Shown in pieces: positions 43,586-44,960 of a DNA stretch of 44,960 nt. How positions within the stretch are numbered: the first letter of the stretch is position 1; each line of letters starts with the position of its first letter. Origin of the DNA: Deltaproteobacteria bacterium YD0425bin50 (GTDB lineage Bacteria; Desulfobacterota; Desulfobacteria; Desulfobacterales; YD0425bin50). The notes beneath the pieces were generated by a model that saw only the letters and a list, made by a program, of their open reading frames with translations, ran no database searches and was not told the DNA's origin. The stretch lies in contig PDZT01000008.1 of NCBI GenBank assembly GCA_002753105.1, positions 1 to 44,960 on the forward strand, written 5' to 3'. The position numbers and the translations under genes are program-made.

Positions 43586-44822
43586 TATAAATTTGTCTTG
43601 GCCGGGCTAATTTCCATGAGGTATCTTCAATGCTTTCTTTCCATTGAGCAATCCATCCGGGTAGTCGTCCAATGGCAAACAACACTGGAAACATATTGGT
43701 TGGAAAACCAATGGCTCGTAATACAATACCACTATAAAAATCAACATTGGGGTACAGGTTTTTCTTAATGAAATATTCATCATTTAATGCAATTTCTTCA
43801 AGTTTCATGGCAATATCTAATAGTGGATCCGTTCTCTTCAGTTTATTCAGTAACGTATAACACATTTGTTTCATTATTATTGCTCTTGGATCATAGGTTT
43901 TATAGACCCGATGACCAAAACCCATCAACCTAAAGGTATCATTTTTGTCTTTTGCGCGCGCTACAACTTTGTGAACGTCTCCGCCATCTTTATGGATATC
44001 CACCAACATTTCAATCACAGCCTGATTAGCGCCGCCATGAAGCGATCCCCATAATGCAGCAATACCTGCTGAAATAGCCGCATATAAATTCACCCGACCA
44101 CTACCCACCATTCTGACCGTAGATGTAGAACAGTTTTGTTCATGATCTGCATGTAAAATCCAGAAAACATCTAACGCTCGAACAATATCCGGATCGATGA
44201 CATAGGGTCTAACAGGGGAATCAAACATCATATTTAAAAAATTTGCAGAGTAACGCAGGTCATGACGCGGATAGACTATACGATGGCCTCGGGATATTTT
44301 ATAAGCCATAGCCGCCATCGTCCTGACTTTGGATATCAGTCTTGCCACAGTGATATTGATTTCTTCTTCAATCCCCTCCAAATACGGATAAAAACCTTTT
44401 AAAGCAGTTACCATCGCTGACAGAATGCCCATTGGATGGGAATCTCTTGGGAAGTGTTGAAAAAAACCGTGCATGTCTTCATGAACCAAGGAATGGTCAT
44501 TCAATAAACGAGAAAAACGGTTTAATTGCTCTTTATTGGGTAAAAATCCATCAATTAATAAATATACAACTTCAACAAATGAAGATTGTTCGGCAAGCTG
44601 TTCAATCGGAATACCTCGATATCTCAATATTCCTTTTTCTCCATCCATAAATGTAATTTCACTTGTACAGCTTCCAGTGTTTGCATATCCAGAATCTAAG
44701 GTTATTAAGCCTGTCTGAGATCGAAGAGTTGAAATATCAATGGCTTTTTCTCCTTCCGTACCTACAACTACTGGTAACGTGTATTCTTTTCCATCAAAAA
44801 TTAAGGTAGCAACATTTTCCAT
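43530..44822 (-). CDS. gltA: Citrate synthase
   Basis: The 430-aa enzyme condenses acetyl-CoA and oxaloacetate to citrate in the cytoplasm. The catalytic residues are present: His in HADHEQNCSTSTVR (~227), His in GFGHRVYKTYDPRA (~305) and Asp in NVDFYSGIVLRAIG (~361). Length and the N-terminal LDSGYANTGSCTS...ILRYRGIPIEQLAE match the hexameric GltA-type enzyme. AAAGGAA lies 6 bases before the ATG. Its 3' end overlaps the DUF1848 gene. It looks like ordinary housekeeping; no regulatory site can be identified in the 29 bases before the neighbouring gene's stop. Confidence 0.96.
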   Translation of the reverse strand: MENVATLIFDGKEYTLPVVVGTEGEKAIDISTLRSQTGLITLDSGYANTGSCTSEITFMDGEKGILRYRGIPIEQLAEQSSFVEVVYLLIDGFLPNKEQLNRFSRLLNDHSLVHEDMHGFFQHFPRDSHPMGILSAMVTALKGFYPYLEGIEEEINITVARLISKVRTMAAMAYKISRGHRIVYPRHDLRYSANFLNMMFDSPVRPYVIDPDIVRALDVFWILHADHEQNCSTSTVRMVGSGRVNLYAAISAGIAALWGSLHGGANQAVIEMLVDIHKDGGDVHKVVARAKDKNDTFRLMGFGHRVYKTYDPRAIIMKQMCYTLLNKLKRTDPLLDIAMKLEEIALNDEYFIKKNLYPNVDFYSGIVLRAIGFPTNMFPVLFAIGRLPGWIAQWKESIEDTSWKLARPRQIYIGPEQIDYIPIDQRKSSH

Positions 44823-44851
44823 TTTTATTTCCTTTTGTGTAAGCTATCTTA

Positions 44852-44960
44852 TTAGAATTGAACAACAATTTCATCATATGTTTTTCGCCATTTTTTAGGC
44901 CCCATCGTCATTGTTGTATTGAAATATCCAACGGCTAACAATACTGGAATCCAGTATTGA
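44852..44960 (-). CDS. Nitroreductase-like protein, C-terminal fragment (partial)
   Basis: Thirty-five codons enter the window from the right and end in TAA at 44,852. The sequence YWIPVLLAVGY...MGPKKWRKTYDEIVVQF matches the C-terminal end of the FMN-dependent nitroreductase family, where IPV.VL.VGY is followed by a basic K.R...DEIV tail. The gene is in the same orientation as gltA and 29 bases upstream of it, so the two may be co-transcribed. Confidence 0.65.
   Translation of the reverse strand, partial: QYWIPVLLAVGYFNTTMTMGPKKWRKTYDEIVVQF

Noticed and set aside
43385-43768. 127-codon plus-strand frame across the gltA/DUF1848 junction
   Set aside because: Antisense to two well-recognised genes; no start signal.
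1-44960. tRNA, rRNA, magnetosome (mam/mad) genes or an integrase that would define an island
   Set aside because: No such sequence was recognised on either strand, so the organism assignment remains an inference from gene content.

Overview
This is a low-GC window whose gene content fits a Desulfobacterota (deltaproteobacterial) genome. It combines very large secreted repeat proteins, a DUF1566/caspase-like surface protein, an AAA-ATPase/PD-(D/E)XK protein, modular PKS/FAAL genes and many small palindromic repeats. This mix resembles the multicellular magnetotactic Desulfobacteraceae (Magnetoglobus/Magnetomorum type), but that placement is inference: no magnetosome gene and no rRNA is present.

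Region 1 (1-8,700, minus strand) is a glycan-assembly operon. Its 3' end is a GT4-type glycosyltransferase with an in-frame TAG. Upstream of that are an 823-aa GT2-GT4 fusion, a 1,771-aa protein with four GT2 domains, one GT4 domain and a degenerate PIG-L deacetylase domain, and a GNAT acetyltransferase. Region 2 (8,939-23,932, minus strand) is a run of secreted or cell-surface proteins. It holds a small beta-rich protein, two dockerin/EF-hand proteins (one with VWA and 15 Ig-like repeats), a beta-propeller/Ig-repeat protein, a small two-repeat protein, and a large DUF1566-InlB repeat-PKD-C13 protease. Three of them share one ~120-aa C-terminal module. Regions 1 and 2 together look like a surface glycoprotein and its glycosylation machinery.

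Region 3 (24,000-42,600) is a lipid/polyketide locus. A 2,575-aa FAAL-ACP-KS-AT-DH-KR-ACP synthase (minus) is divergent from a plus-strand set. That set is a P-type ATPase lacking its CPx motif, an ACP-PlsC acyltransferase fusion, a FAAL-ACP, a TLC-like membrane protein and, beyond an inserted AAA-nuclease gene, a CdsA-like cytidylyltransferase and a secreted lipase. The simplest reading is that fatty acids are activated as acyl-AMP, loaded onto ACPs, extended once by the PKS with beta-keto reduction and dehydration, and passed directly from a fused ACP to a lipid backbone. I consider this the most novel part of the window.

Region 4 (42,683-44,960, minus strand) is housekeeping: a DUF1848 protein overlapping gltA (citrate synthase), and the tail of a nitroreductase-like gene. 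The spacers carry two families of MITE-like inverted-repeat elements (three and two copies), a decayed duplicate of part of the P-type ATPase gene on the far side of the PKS gene, a 7-bp microsatellite inside the ATPase reading frame, and two strong hairpins after the VWA gene.
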